Positions 51,873 to 61,910 of a stretch of 64,000 nucleotides of DNA are shown here, piece by piece. The first letter of the stretch is position 1, and each line of letters opens with the position of its first letter. The notes beneath the pieces were generated by a model. The model was not told where the DNA came from, did not search any database, and was given only the letters and a program-made list of their open reading frames with translations. The translations under genes and the position numbers were made by a program. The DNA is from Neoactinobaculum massilliense (lineage in GTDB: Bacteria > Actinomycetota > Actinomycetes > Actinomycetales > Actinomycetaceae): NCBI RefSeq assembly GCF_900604955.1, contig NZ_UWPE01000001.1, positions 558,001 through 622,000 of the forward strand. The letters run 5' to 3'.

Positions 51873-53498
51873 TTACTTCCAGGACGCGTCGAGGAATGTG
51901 GGCACGCCCAGCTGCGGCTGCAGCCGATAGCCCGCAAGGTCCTTGGTGTAAGCCGTCTGCACCATCTGGCCATAGAGCGGGATCACCGTGTGAGAATCCA
52001 GAATCATACGCTGGGCCTTCTCATAGAGCGGGCCGCGGACGGAATCAGAGTCCTCCTGTGAGGCCTGATCCAGTACCGCATCCAGTTCGGGGCTGGACCA
52101 ACCCGTGTTGTTCGCGTGATACCCCGACGGCGCCGGCTCGATAGCGCTGGAGGAATAGACCGTGCGCAGCACATCTGGAGACGTCTTGGAGTACGGGGCA
52201 ATAATCGCGTCAAAGGTCCAATCTCCGGATGCCGCATACCAGGAGGAAAGGTCGAGTAGCTCGATCTTGACATCGAATCCCACCTTCTTTTCCTGATCCG
52301 CAATCTGCTGCACAAGGGACTGCTCAGCAGGAATGGACTGGTTCGTGGAGAGTGGGAAGGAGACGGTCAGGCGCTTCCCGTCCTTCATGCGCACGCCATC
52401 GGTATCGCGGTCGGTCCAGCCGGCCTTATCCAGCAGCTTGTTTGCCGCATCCGTGTCAGGCGTGAACATATCCGGATCCTGCACGCCAAACTTCACCGAA
52501 TCCGAGAGGATCGAATAGGAACGCTCCAGCGTGCCGTGATAGAGGGACTTGATAGCCGGGTCAATATCCATCCCCTTGATGAACGCCTGCCGTACGGAAT
52601 CATCATTGAACGGGGCGCGCCGTGTATTGAGCTCAATACGGGCCGTGGTGCCCGGACGAGCAAACACAGCCGTGCCATAGTTGGAATCCTTCTCCAGTTG
52701 CGCCAGCGCATCGGGCTGCACCGAGTCAATGACATCCACCTGTCCGGACTTTAGGGCCGCGAGACGCGTGGATGATTCCGGAATGAATTGCCATACGATC
52801 TTTTCGATCTTTGCGGCACCCTCCTGATTCTTCGCATCCGCGGGTGCCGACTTGTAGCCCTCGTAGCGGGTAAAGGTGATCTGCTTTTTCTGCTCCCAGT
52901 TCTCCACCTGGAACGGACCCGTGCCGTACGGGTGAGCACAGTTGGCCTCCTCGCCTCGCTTGATGCCGGCCGGCGATTCCATAGCCGTCCATGTTTGCGC
53001 GAGCGACTCGATGAGGGCGCCATCCGGCTCCGAGAGGTCGAAACGCACCGTGTGTGCATCCAGCGGTACCACCTGCTTCACCTTGGACATGGCAAGGATG
53101 GCCGTGGAGGACTTCGTGTTCGGATCCTTCATATGGTTGACATTCGCCACCACGGCATCCGCGTTGAAGTCGGTGCCATCCTGGAACTTGACGCCTTCCC
53201 GGAGAGATACGGTCCAGCTGAGTTTGTCGGAAGCAACCTTGGCGGAGGTGGCTAGCCACGGGATAATCTCGCCGTCCGAATTCTTAGAGAAAAGGGACTC
53301 GAGGAACTGGTTTCCGGCGAGAGCCTGCGGGAAATTACCACCCACGTGCGGATCCAGGCAGGTGGGTTCCGCATCTCCGGTGGCGAACGTCACAGTATTC
53401 TTCTCCGCAGTCGAATTTCCTGCGCACCCACTCAATCCGAATGCCAGGGCGGCAATACCGAGGGACGCGCAGAGGCGCTGAAGAGCATGGATCTTCAC
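51873..53498 (-). CDS. Solute-binding lipoprotein of the peptide-type ABC importer
   Basis: 541-residue family 5 extracellular binding protein. Signal peptide with lipobox LSGC, then TFATGDAEPTCLDPHVGG, an N-domain with LSWTVSLREGVKFQDGTDFNADAVVANVNHM, and NTRRAPFNDDSVRQAFIKGMDID. Typical of oligopeptide, dipeptide or nickel importers; the ligand is not predictable. Start GTG 53498 with GGAGGAAAC upstream. A minus-strand TAGTAT (53552-53557) is a plausible -10 box, with a leader of about 45 bases. Confidence 0.86.
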   Translation of the reverse strand: MKIHALQRLCASLGIAALAFGLSGCAGNSTAEKNTVTFATGDAEPTCLDPHVGGNFPQALAGNQFLESLFSKNSDGEIIPWLATSAKVASDKLSWTVSLREGVKFQDGTDFNADAVVANVNHMKDPNTKSSTAILAMSKVKQVVPLDAHTVRFDLSEPDGALIESLAQTWTAMESPAGIKRGEEANCAHPYGTGPFQVENWEQKKQITFTRYEGYKSAPADAKNQEGAAKIEKIVWQFIPESSTRLAALKSGQVDVIDSVQPDALAQLEKDSNYGTAVFARPGTTARIELNTRRAPFNDDSVRQAFIKGMDIDPAIKSLYHGTLERSYSILSDSVKFGVQDPDMFTPDTDAANKLLDKAGWTDRDTDGVRMKDGKRLTVSFPLSTNQSIPAEQSLVQQIADQEKKVGFDVKIELLDLSSWYAASGDWTFDAIIAPYSKTSPDVLRTVYSSSAIEPAPSGYHANNTGWSSPELDAVLDQASQEDSDSVRGPLYEKAQRMILDSHTVIPLYGQMVQTAYTKDLAGYRLQPQLGVPTFLDASWK

Positions 53499-53606
53499 GG
53501 TTTCCTCCATCAACCTTGAAAAACTGACACAAAATAGTTGAAAGCTGTGCCATACTACGCGGGCTGTTTCGGCTGCAATGCGGCGTGGGTTACTTTCCAG
53601 TGCGCG

Positions 53607-53612
53607 TACACT
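53607..53612 (+). promoter_or_regulatory. Leaderless -10 box (TACACT) of ppc
   Basis: TACACT, seven bases, ATG 53620. No ribosome site; an in-frame ATG at 53578 lies upstream of the box and is thereby excluded. Confidence 0.5.
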
Positions 53613-53619
53613 CGGCCCT

Positions 53620-56412
53620 ATGAGCGAGCATTGGGACAACGAATCCGCGCTCGACTCCATCATTGCGCGGCTTACCGGCATTTTGGCTAGTGAGCTCGAC
53701 GCGCAGGATGGAAGTGAGCTCGGCACCTGGGTATCGCGTATCCGCCACGGGTCAGAACTTCTAGAGGATGCGAAATCCTCCGCCCGTAGCGAAGCCGATG
53801 ACCTCACCACACACGTGGTTGACTGGCTCACCGAGGATCACAACGTCGAATCGGCGGGCCGCCTAGCCCGCGCGCTTTCCATCTACTTCCTGCTCGCTAA
53901 TGCGGCGGACCAGGGCGTGCGTTCGCGTGAGATTCAGGATCGCTCGGACAGTGAGGGATGGCTGGCGCGCAGCGTTGCCGGAGCCGCCAAGGCGCTGGGA
54001 ACCGAGGGACTGCAGAAGGTGGTGGATGCGCTGGATGTTCACATGGTGTTCACCGCCCACCCCACCGAGGCCTCGCGCCGCGCCGTGCTCACTAAGCTGC
54101 GTGGTATTTCTGAAATCGTGGCCGTCCCCACCGAGCCAGGCACAGCCGCGCGCGAATTGCAGGATGCACGCCTTGCCGAACTGGTGGAAAGCCTGTGGGT
54201 GACGGATGAAATTCGGCATGTGCAGCCCACCCCGCAGGATGAGGCGCGCAATCTCATGTGGTACCTGCGGGACCTCTATTCGACGTCGCTGCCGTCCATG
54301 CTTACCAGCTTCCGTTATGAGCTCGCCAAGTACGGCGTGAAGGTACCGGAAGATTCCCTCCCCCTGAGGTTCGGTTCATGGATTGGCGGGGATCGCGATG
54401 GCAATCCGTTCGTCACGCCGGCCGTGACGGCCGAGGTACTCCGGATCCAATCTCACACGGCCCTTGCTATAGCCCAGGAAATCCTCAGCCGGGCACTCAT
54501 CACTGTTTCGGCGTCCTCCCGGCTAAGCGGTACCGATGCAACACTGCAGGCTTCTATCCAGCAGGATTTGGATACGCCGGGGCTCTTGTCGGCGGATGAC
54601 GCAAAGCTTTACGCCGATGAGCCCTATCGGCTCAAGGTACTCGCGATTCGCGCCAAGGTGGCCAACACCTCGGAGCGGTTGCAGCACGGCTCAGACCACG
54701 AACCGCATCGGGACTACGCGACGCCAGAAGAGATGGTGGCGGAAATTGACCTGGTACGTGAGTCCCTGCGGCGTCACGGTGCTCCGAAGGTGGCCGACGG
54801 CGAGTTGCGTTCGGCGCGTGATGTCGTTGCACAGATGGGATTCTCCCTGGCCACGTTGGATGTGCGTGAGCATTCGGAGAAGCATCATGATTTGCTTGCC
54901 GAGATCTTTGACGGTTATGGGGAACTGGACCGTCCTTACGCAAGCCTGACGCGAGACGAGCGTACGGCCGTGCTTTCTCGGACATTGGCCTCTCCCCGGC
55001 CGTTAGCACCCGCGTCACTCACCGGTCCGGACTCCTCACTTTCTGAAGGCGCACAGCGTACCTTCGATGTGTTCCAGGAGATTCGCCATGCGCACTCGGT
55101 CTACGGCAAACGGTCCATCCGTACGTATCTGGTATCCATGACGCACGGTGCGGATGACATTCTGGCCGTGGCATTGCTGGCGCGCGAAGCCGGCCTCGTG
55201 GATGTGCGCAAGGGCCACATTCGTTCGGATCTAGATTTTGCGCCACTGCTGGAACAGGTGGAGGAACTGCGCACGGCCGGCAGTATCATGCGCACGCTTT
55301 TCAATGATCCTACGTATCGCGAATTGGTACGTGCGCGCGGCAATCATCAGGAGGTGATGCTGGGTTACTCGGATTCGAATAAGGATGCGGGTATTTTCAC
55401 CTCACTGTGGGAGATTCACCAGGCCGAGCGGCAACTGCGTGACGTGTGCGCTGAATACGGCATCTCTCTGACGCTTTTCCATGGTCGAGGTGGTTCGGTG
55501 GGCCGCGGCGGTGGTCCTACCTACGAGGCCATTCTCGGTCAGCCCGCCGGGGTAATCACCGGATCCATCAAGTTCACGGAGCAGGGCGAGGTTATCTCCG
55601 ACAAGTACATGGTGCCCGCGTTGGCGCGCGAGAACCTGGATATTGCGGTCGCGGCCACGTTAGAGGCCGCCGGCTTGCATCGAGCGTCTCGTTCCGGCGC
55701 GGCCCGACTCAAGCGTTTCAACGAGGTCATGGACTTTACCTCGGACGCGGCCTTCCGCTCCTACCGGGACCTCATGGATATGAATGGGATCGCCACCTAT
55801 TTCACCTCCGCTACGCCGGTGGAATTGCTGGGTGATCTCAAGATTGGTTCGCGCCCCTCGAAACGTAATACCTCGGAGCAGGGACTGGATGGTCTTCGCG
55901 CTATCCCCTGGGTGTTTGGCTGGACGCAATCCCGTCAGATTGTGCCCGGGTGGTACGGCGTCGGTTCTGGGCTCAAGGCGGCTCGTGAGGCCGGGTTCGA
56001 GCCGGAACTGAAGGAGATGGCCAGCCGGTGGGTGTTCTTCCGCTCGGTCATTTCCAACGTGGAAATGACCCTGGCCAAAACGGACATGGATATTGCTCGG
56101 CACTACGTTCACACATTGGTAGATCGAAGCCTCTGGCCCATCTACGCGAAGATTCGCGAGGAGTATGAGCTGACCGTCGCCGAGATTACGCGACTTACCG
56201 GGCAGTCCGTGCTCCTCGAGTCGGAGCCGACACTCGCTCGAAGCCTGGCGGTCCGCGACCGGTATCTCCGCCCAATTCACTATTTGCAGGTCTCCCTTCT
56301 CGCCCGGGTGCGCAAAGACACGGATCGAGGCTGTGAAGTACCCGCGGATGTTAAGCGCGCGGTCCTCACAACAGTAAATGGCGTCGCTGCGGGCATGAGA
56401 AATACCGGCTAG
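53620..56412 (+). CDS. ppc: Phosphoenolpyruvate carboxylase
   Basis: 930-residue anaplerotic enzyme converting PEP and bicarbonate to oxaloacetate. Active-site blocks: DVHMVFTAHPTEASRRAVL with catalytic His, SWIGGDRDGNPFVT, EVMLGYSDSNKDAGIFTSLW, TLFHGRGGSVGRGGGPTYEAI, and the C-terminus ending VNGVAAGMRNTG. Length is typical. Divergent from the ABC importer and followed by a strong terminator. Confidence 0.96.
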   Translation: MSEHWDNESALDSIIARLTGILASELDAQDGSELGTWVSRIRHGSELLEDAKSSARSEADDLTTHVVDWLTEDHNVESAGRLARALSIYFLLANAADQGVRSREIQDRSDSEGWLARSVAGAAKALGTEGLQKVVDALDVHMVFTAHPTEASRRAVLTKLRGISEIVAVPTEPGTAARELQDARLAELVESLWVTDEIRHVQPTPQDEARNLMWYLRDLYSTSLPSMLTSFRYELAKYGVKVPEDSLPLRFGSWIGGDRDGNPFVTPAVTAEVLRIQSHTALAIAQEILSRALITVSASSRLSGTDATLQASIQQDLDTPGLLSADDAKLYADEPYRLKVLAIRAKVANTSERLQHGSDHEPHRDYATPEEMVAEIDLVRESLRRHGAPKVADGELRSARDVVAQMGFSLATLDVREHSEKHHDLLAEIFDGYGELDRPYASLTRDERTAVLSRTLASPRPLAPASLTGPDSSLSEGAQRTFDVFQEIRHAHSVYGKRSIRTYLVSMTHGADDILAVALLAREAGLVDVRKGHIRSDLDFAPLLEQVEELRTAGSIMRTLFNDPTYRELVRARGNHQEVMLGYSDSNKDAGIFTSLWEIHQAERQLRDVCAEYGISLTLFHGRGGSVGRGGGPTYEAILGQPAGVITGSIKFTEQGEVISDKYMVPALARENLDIAVAATLEAAGLHRASRSGAARLKRFNEVMDFTSDAAFRSYRDLMDMNGIATYFTSATPVELLGDLKIGSRPSKRNTSEQGLDGLRAIPWVFGWTQSRQIVPGWYGVGSGLKAAREAGFEPELKEMASRWVFFRSVISNVEMTLAKTDMDIARHYVHTLVDRSLWPIYAKIREEYELTVAEITRLTGQSVLLESEPTLARSLAVRDRYLRPIHYLQVSLLARVRKDTDRGCEVPADVKRAVLTTVNGVAAGMRNTG

Positions 56413-56431
56413 CACATACATACTGTTAACG

Positions 56432-56467
56432 AAAGGCCCAGTTTTATTTGAAACTGGGCCTTTTTTC
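56432..56467 (+). terminator. ppc terminator
   Basis: Arms AAAGGCCCAGTTT (56432-56444) / AAACTGGGCCTTT (56451-56463), continuing into TTT. Confidence 0.88.
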
Positions 56468-56486
56468 CCCTGATATTTCATCCTCA

Positions 56487-56512
56487 TTTCACGTAAAATT
56501 TAAACCGTGAAA
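56487..56512. promoter_or_regulatory. Operator and leaderless promoter of the TetR gene
   Basis: Inverted repeat TTTCACG (56487-56493) / CGTGAAA (56506-56512) brackets the -10 box TAAAAT (56494-56499), which stands seven bases before GTG 56507. The placement suggests autorepression. Confidence 0.55.
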
Positions 56513-57154
56513 AATTCCGAGCCGAAACGAGTAGGCCGTAAACAACGTTTTAATGCCCAAGATGTCATAACGGCTGCCGCCAATATTGGGCTGGACCGTT
56601 TCACCATGAGTGAGGTGGCCACCGAGGTGGGTGTAGCCGCTCCGGCCGTGTACCGGATTTTCCGTGGACGCGAGGACGTGGTGGATTCCACTCTCCAGGA
56701 TGCCGCCGCCCGCACCCCGCTTGTACCGGAGGGACTGGAATGGTCAGAGGCCATCCGTTTCTACACGGATACGCTTCTGGATACTATTCGCTCCTATCGC
56801 GGACTCGCCAGCGTGGTACTGGAGCAGCCGGCACGGTACGTTGCGTTTTTGCCTCACATGGAGGCCTTCGCCCGCATGCTTGCATCCGTGGGCTTCTCCG
56901 AGCAGGCCGCCGGTCGTCTCTCCACCGTGTACACCAGCATCGTGATGCAGGGCGGCGCCGCCCTCAGCTGGGCAAGCAACTGGAAAGATCCGGCAAAGAC
57001 TCTGAGCGACTACCCCATTGTGGGTAACTTTGTTCACCACATTGAGGCGGGTGATCGGGATGAGCTTCACGAGATCATGAAGAATTTCTTCATCGCTCAA
57101 GCGAAGGCGAGTGGTGTCACCCTGCCCCCCCCCCAGAGAGAGCTAGGAAAATAA
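56507..57154 (+). CDS. TetR-family transcriptional regulator
   Basis: 215-residue regulator. N-terminal helix-turn-helix (FNAQDVITAAANIGLDRFTMSEVATEVGVAAPAVYRIFRGREDVV) and a helical ligand-binding C-terminal half (YTDTLLDTIRSYRGLASVVLEQ ... MHHIEAG-type region). GTG start from the leaderless box. Ten consecutive C bases (57125-57134) lie near the 3' end. Likely represses itself through the adjacent palindrome; other targets unknown. Confidence 0.82.
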   Translation: MKNSEPKRVGRKQRFNAQDVITAAANIGLDRFTMSEVATEVGVAAPAVYRIFRGREDVVDSTLQDAAARTPLVPEGLEWSEAIRFYTDTLLDTIRSYRGLASVVLEQPARYVAFLPHMEAFARMLASVGFSEQAAGRLSTVYTSIVMQGGAALSWASNWKDPAKTLSDYPIVGNFVHHIEAGDRDELHEIMKNFFIAQAKASGVTLPPPQRELGK

Positions 57155-57187
57155 CAGACACGCATTAGTTTTCACCAGGTGTTACCA

Positions 57188-57217
57188 CCGGGCGCCCCAG
57201 AGGTGCCCGGTTTTTTT
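57188..57217 (+). terminator. TetR gene terminator
   Basis: Arms CCGGGCGCC (57188-57196) / GGTGCCCGG (57202-57210), loop CCAGA, then seven T. Confidence 0.85.
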
Positions 57218-57283
57218 AGCGCTACCTATGCCGACGCCGTTCTATCGCCCGGATCAACCCGCGCGCCTCGACGTCGTCGGTAT

Positions 57284-57321
57284 AGAAAAGTGGGGTGCCC
57301 GGCTACCGCCGCACACCCCAC
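57284..57321 (-). terminator. Terminator of the uxuBA-kdgAK operon
   Basis: Minus strand arms GTGGGGTG / CACCCCAC (57314-57321 with 57290-57297), followed by TTTTCTAT. It lies just after the kdgK stop. Confidence 0.7.
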
Positions 57322-57335
57322 TCATCCGTTGCAGT

Positions 57336-58442
57336 TTAGCGCTTCACGCGCGCAGAACCGCCGTTCACCAGGTTCTCTACTTCTTCGATGGAGGCCATCG
57401 AGGTATCACCCGGCGTGGTCATCGCTAGCGCACCATGAGCGGCGCCGTAGTTGACGGCCTTCGTAATGTCGCCAAACTCCATGAGTCCGTAGATGAGACC
57501 GGAGGCGAAGGAATCTCCGCCGCCCACGCGGTCGAAGATCTCCAGGCCGTCACGCTGGGTGGCCTGTACGAAGCCCTGATCACGCTTCCACGCAACGGCG
57601 CCCCAGTCGTTCACCGTGGCGCTGCGAACCTGACGCATCGTGGTGGCGATGGCCTTGAAGTTCGGGTACGTGGCCGCAGCCTTGTCAATCATCTTGTGGA
57701 AGGACTCCACCTGGAGGTTATCCAGGTTGGCGTTAACACCCTCAACTTCGAGGCCCAGGGCCGCCGTGAAATCTTCCTCATTACCGATCATGACGTCAAC
57801 GTACTGCGCCAGCTCGCGGTTCACTTCCTGAGCGCGGGCCTGGCCACCCTGCGCCTTTCACAGGGAGGAGCGGTAGTTGAGGTCATAGGAGACGATGGTG
57901 CCGTGCTCATGCGCGGACTTCATGGCCGCCTTGACCGTTTCGGCGGTGGTCTCGGAGAGGGCCGCGTAAATGCCACCAGTGTGGAGCCAGCGCACGCCGA
58001 GGTCACCGAACAGATGGTCCCAGTCCACCGCATCCGGCTTCATCTGGGAGATCGCGGTATTGGCGCGGTCCGATGTACCGACCGCACCGCGCACACCGAA
58101 GCCGCGCTCAGTGAAGTTGAGGCCGTTACGGGACGAGCGACCGATGCCGTCATCCTCAACCCACTGAATGAAGCGAGTATCCACGCCGCCCTGAAGGATG
58201 AGATCCTCAAGGAGACGTCCTACTTCGTTGCGTACCAGGGAGGTGACAACGGCGGCCCGCTTGCCGAATACCCGGCGCAGACCACGGGCCACGTTGTACT
58301 CACCGCCGCCCTCGGACGCGCGGAACTGACGTGCCGTACGGACACGTCCCTCCCCCGGGTCCAGGCGAAGCATTACTTCGCCAAGGGACACGATGTCATA
58401 CGCGGTTTCTTCGGCGCTCTTAATCTGCAGCGAATCGCTCAC
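57336..58442 (-). pseudogene. kdgK: 2-keto-3-deoxygluconate kinase interrupted by an in-frame TGA
   Basis: PfkB-type kinase that phosphorylates KDG to KDPG. The reading frame is uninterrupted except for one TGA at 57858-57860 (codon 195). Upstream: YDIVSLGEVMLRLDPGEGR ... SYDLNYRSSL. Downstream in the same frame: KAQGGQARAQEVNRELAQYV, DVMIGNEEDFTAALG, and the catalytic RVGGGDSFASGL. Related KdgK proteins have Trp at that point (NYRPSLW), so TGG has probably become TGA by one base change. TGA is a normal stop in this genome (ruvX, pafB, pafC). This is a recent nonsense mutation, a sequence error, or read-through. With read-through it would be 368 residues. Overlaps kdgA by four bases. Confidence 0.85.
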
Positions 58443-59086
58443 TTACGAATCTCCTTTACGGTGTCCGTTGCCAGCTTGGCGATGCGGGTAATCTCCGCGA
58501 AGTTGTGATCATTGATGAGGGCGCGCTTGGCAACCCAGGAGCCGGAAACGGCGGCAATGCCCTCGTAGGAGACCCACTCAGCAAGATTGTCCTGGTTCAC
58601 GCCACCGGACGGCAGGAAGAAGGTGGAGTTGAACGGTCCGCGCAGGGCCTTAACCATCTTGAGACCGCCCGCTTCACCACCCGGGAAGAACTTGACAACC
58701 TTGGCCCCAAACTTGAGCGCCATCATAACTTCGGTTGCCGTTTGCACACCCGGAAGGTAAGGAATGTTGCGGTCAATGGCCACATCGGCGATGTCCTCAT
58801 TCCACCCCGGGGACACCAGGAAGTGAGCACCCAGATCAATGGCCTTGGTGGCCTGCTCGCCGTTCAGCACCGTGCCGGCGCCGACCGTCATGCCCTCAAC
58901 GTCCTTCATAGCCGCGATAGCATCCCCGCCAGCAGCGGTACGGAACGTTACCTCCGCGACGCCGATACCACCGGCCACGAGTGCCTTCGCCGTATCAACG
59001 GCGTCCGCGGCGTCGTCGATAACGACTACCGGGACGATCGGGTTCGCCTCAAGCAACGGAAGCGCATTGGGAAGCTGCTTTGTCAT
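58439..59086 (-). CDS. kdgA: KDPG/KHG aldolase
   Basis: 215-residue class I aldolase that splits KDPG to pyruvate and glyceraldehyde 3-phosphate, the last step of the hexuronate branch. Schiff-base Lys in VVKFFPGGEAGGLKMVKAL, acid-base Glu in VAEVTFRTAAG, LPSGGVNQDNLAEW phosphate site. Operon position between uxuA and kdgK; start ATG overlaps the upstream gene's end closely. Confidence 0.93.
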   Translation of the reverse strand: MTKQLPNALPLLEANPIVPVVVIDDAADAVDTAKALVAGGIGVAEVTFRTAAGGDAIAAMKDVEGMTVGAGTVLNGEQATKAIDLGAHFLVSPGWNEDIADVAIDRNIPYLPGVQTATEVMMALKFGAKVVKFFPGGEAGGLKMVKALRGPFNSTFFLPSGGVNQDNLAEWVSYEGIAAVSGSWVAKRALINDHNFAEITRIAKLATDTVKEIRK

Positions 59087-60169
59087 TTACTTGCTCGCCT
59101 TCTTCATTCTGTCAATTGCATCCCACAGGCCCAGCAGGTACTGGGTGCCCAAGGCGCGGTCGTAGAGAGGATAGCCGGGACGCCCGGTCTCTCCCCAGAT
59201 CATGCGGCCGTGGTCCGGGCGCACATAGACGTCCGGGCACGTGTCATAGATGGCCTCCATGATGGCGACCATGTCAAGAGAACCGTCCGCTGACCAGTGA
59301 GCGGCCTCCTGGAACTTACGCTCGCCCAGGTACTTCACGTTACGCACGTGAGCGGCCGCGACGCGGCCGCGCTCCCCGAACTCACGGAAGATGGCCGGCA
59401 CATCGTTGTCCGGGTTAGAGCCCAGCGAACCGGCGCACAGGCACAGCGCGTTGGACGGAGAATCCACGAGCTTGACAATCTTGTCAATGTCATCGCGGTT
59501 CTTGTAGGCGCGCGGAATGCCGAACAGATCCCACGCCGGATCGTCCGGGTGGCAAGCCATGCGGATACCCACACGCTCGCAGGTGGGGATGATGCCCTCC
59601 AGGAAGTACTTCCAGTTCTCGCGCAGCTGCTCCACCGTCATGCCCTGGTAGAGCTTCATAACCTCATCGAGGCGCTCGAGGCGCTCCGGCTCCCAGCCCG
59701 GCAGCGTGAGGCCATTGGATTCGTCGGCCGTCTTGGCCACGATATCCTGCGGCGTCATGCCCTCTAGATCCTTCTGATCGAAGTACAGGCAGGTGGAGCC
59801 GTCCTCGTTCACGTGAGCGAGCTCCGTGCGGAGCCAGTCGAAGACGGGCATGAAGTTGTAGATAACAACCTTGACGCCGAACTCAGCCAGGTTCTCGAGG
59901 GTGGTCTTGTAGTTCTCGATGTACTGGTCACGCGTGGGCAGGCCTAGCTTGATGTCCTCGTGAACGTTGACGGACTCGATGATTTCGCACTCGAGGCCGG
60001 CCTCGTGCACCTGGTCCATCATCTTCTTAATTTCGGACTTCTCCCATACTTCGCCAGCCTGGTACTGGGAGAGCACGCCCATGATGCCCGTTTCGCCCGG
60101 AATCTGCTTGATGTACTGGAGCGGGATCGGGTCATAGCCCTCGCCGTACCAGCGGAACGTCATCTTCAT
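59087..60169 (-). CDS. uxuA: D-mannonate dehydratase
   Basis: 360-residue TIM-barrel dehydratase converting D-mannonate to KDG. Starts [25 protein letters not shown]; metal-site blocks include [48 protein letters not shown] and [14 protein letters not shown]. Adjacent to kdgA and overlapping uxuB by one base (start 60169), so a coupled operon. Confidence 0.95.
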   Translation of the reverse strand: MKMTFRWYGEGYDPIPLQYIKQIPGETGIMGVLSQYQAGEVWEKSEIKKMMDQVHEAGLECEIIESVNVHEDIKLGLPTRDQYIENYKTTLENLAEFGVKVVIYNFMPVFDWLRTELAHVNEDGSTCLYFDQKDLEGMTPQDIVAKTADESNGLTLPGWEPERLERLDEVMKLYQGMTVEQLRENWKYFLEGIIPTCERVGIRMACHPDDPAWDLFGIPRAYKNRDDIDKIVKLVDSPSNALCLCAGSLGSNPDNDVPAIFREFGERGRVAAAHVRNVKYLGERKFQEAAHWSADGSLDMVAIMEAIYDTCPDVYVRPDHGRMIWGETGRPGYPLYDRALGTQYLLGLWDAIDRMKKASK

Positions 60170-61770
60170 TAGTTGATCTCCTCATGGATAGTTGTACGAA
60201 TGGCACCCGGACCCGCAATGAGCCGGGAGAAGAGGGCCTCCGCCTTGGCCCCGAGCGGGGTGGTGTAGAGGTCCACGCCAAAGATTGCAGCATTGGAGAA
60301 GATGGGCTGGAGGTGGGCGTGCACATCCGTATCCTCACCCAGCTTGATGTCCTTCACATACTCATGAAGTTCGTCGTAGAGCGGATCAGATGAAGGCTCG
60401 AACTCCTTGCCCTCGTCATCAACCTGCATGAGGTAGCGCGCCCACAGCGCGAATACCAGCGGAATTGCCACCAGGGAATCCAGATCCGTGCCGCGCTTAA
60501 TGTGCTCCTTGACCGGCACACCGTAGCGGATCGGCAGCTTCTGAGAGGTATCCATGGCGATTCGAGCCGGGCTATCCGGCAGATACCGATTCGGGAAGCG
60601 CTGTTCGAGCACTTCACCGAGGAAATCCTCCGGCTTGACGATGCCCGGATTCGTGGCCACCGGCAGCGTTTCCTTCCAGCCCAGCCGGTGTACCAGAGCG
60701 GACAGATCCGCATCCCGCATCTCGGAATCGATCGTCGGGAAGTGCAGCAGCACACCCGAGATAGCGAGTGCCGTGTGAAGCGGGTTGAGGCAAGAGGATA
60801 CCTTCATGCTCTCGAACGCATCGCACGTCTCACGGTCCGTGATGATAACGCCGTAGTTCTCCAGCTTCGGGCGGTCCGCCGCGAAGTTATCCTCCACGAT
60901 GAGGTACTCCGTGGGCTCCGAATTTACGAAGCCCGCCACCGGGGTGCGTCCCACGTGATCAATACCCATATCCTCGAAACCGGCCGTGGCAAGAGCCTCG
61001 GACACTTCCTCAGAGGGACGCGGGGTGATCTTGTCAATCACGGAGATCGGGAAGGCGACCTTGCTGGAATCGGAAACCCAGTCCGCAAAGCCCTGTTCCA
61101 TCTTGCCGGCTTCCACCCAACCCGTGGCTACGGTGAGGATGGAGTCACGCAGCTTATCCCCATTGTGGGAGAAGTTATCCGTGGAGAGCAGCGTGATGGG
61201 AGCCGCGCCCTCGCGGTAACGATGCGCCAGTAGGGCGGCCACGGACACCATGGTGTTCGCGTTGCGGGCGTAGGGATCACCGTTAAAGGCGTCCTTTACG
61301 GCGTCGGTCACGTTGCCGTGGGAATCCTGGATCGAATAGCCCTTTTCCGTGACCGTGAACGTCATGAGGGTGACGGAAGGATCAGCCATGAGCTTCGTGA
61401 GGCGCTCCCAATCCGCCTCCCGCTGCCAGCTCAGGGACTCCGCCATACCCGCGATAACGCGCTCATCGCGGCTGCCATCTGGATTGAGGATGACACCCAG
61501 CGTCAGATTGTCGAACGGCGTGAGCTGAAGATCCTGTTCCTTCGGATCCATCGGGACCACACCCGTGATAGGCCAGTAATCACCAGCAGCCAGGGCGTCG
61601 TCGGCAATACGTGCCAGGAAGATACGGAAGATGTTGCCCGGACCCAGATGAATCCAGCGCGGCTCCTTCCGTGCCCGCTCCTGAACGGCGCTGACGTCGA
61701 ACTCGGGCACCTTAATGCCTGCCTTTGCGAGTTCTCCGTCTGCCGAAATTGATTTGAGGTTCAGCTTCAT
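60169..61770 (-). CDS. uxuB: D-fructuronate reductase (mannitol dehydrogenase family)
   Basis: 533-residue NAD-dependent reductase converting fructuronate to mannonate. N-terminal Rossmann-type domain ([22 protein letters not shown] ... [23 protein letters not shown]), and the C-terminal mannitol-dehydrogenase domain with [16 protein letters not shown] carrying the conserved Asn and His. First gene of the operon uxuB-uxuA-kdgA-kdgK. AAGTAAGGGG precedes the ATG; the promoter with an inverted repeat lies about 50 bases upstream. Confidence 0.93.
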   Translation of the reverse strand: MKLNLKSISADGELAKAGIKVPEFDVSAVQERARKEPRWIHLGPGNIFRIFLARIADDALAAGDYWPITGVVPMDPKEQDLQLTPFDNLTLGVILNPDGSRDERVIAGMAESLSWQREADWERLTKLMADPSVTLMTFTVTEKGYSIQDSHGNVTDAVKDAFNGDPYARNANTMVSVAALLAHRYREGAAPITLLSTDNFSHNGDKLRDSILTVATGWVEAGKMEQGFADWVSDSSKVAFPISVIDKITPRPSEEVSEALATAGFEDMGIDHVGRTPVAGFVNSEPTEYLIVEDNFAADRPKLENYGVIITDRETCDAFESMKVSSCLNPLHTALAISGVLLHFPTIDSEMRDADLSALVHRLGWKETLPVATNPGIVKPEDFLGEVLEQRFPNRYLPDSPARIAMDTSQKLPIRYGVPVKEHIKRGTDLDSLVAIPLVFALWARYLMQVDDEGKEFEPSSDPLYDELHEYVKDIKLGEDTDVHAHLQPIFSNAAIFGVDLYTTPLGAKAEALFSRLIAGPGAIRTTIHEEIN

Positions 61771-61818
61771 CGATGCCCCTTACTTCTTTCTCTCGTGGGC
61801 GAATGGTCCTAACGACCA

Positions 61819-61839
61819 GCCGTGCATATTCTACACGGC
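61819..61839 (-). promoter_or_regulatory. uxuB promoter with operator-like inverted repeat
   Basis: Inverted repeat GCCGTG (61819-61824) / CACGGC (61834-61839) brackets the minus-strand -10 box TAGAAT (61828-61833). The block GTAGAAT-N3-CACG is shared with the uxaC promoter at the other end of the window. Confidence 0.55.
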
Positions 61840-61910
61840 AGGTGGGCCTTTGGTCACGCTTGAAATGGCAGCCTGGCGCCATTTTCCGCTATGTGCGAGC
61901 GCTAAGCCGG

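Noticed and set aside
57858-57860. TGA in kdgK read as selenocysteine or as reassigned Trp
   Set aside because: The site is Trp, not Cys, in relatives, no SECIS-like hairpin is evident, and TGA ends ruvX, pafB and pafC here, so the code is standard.
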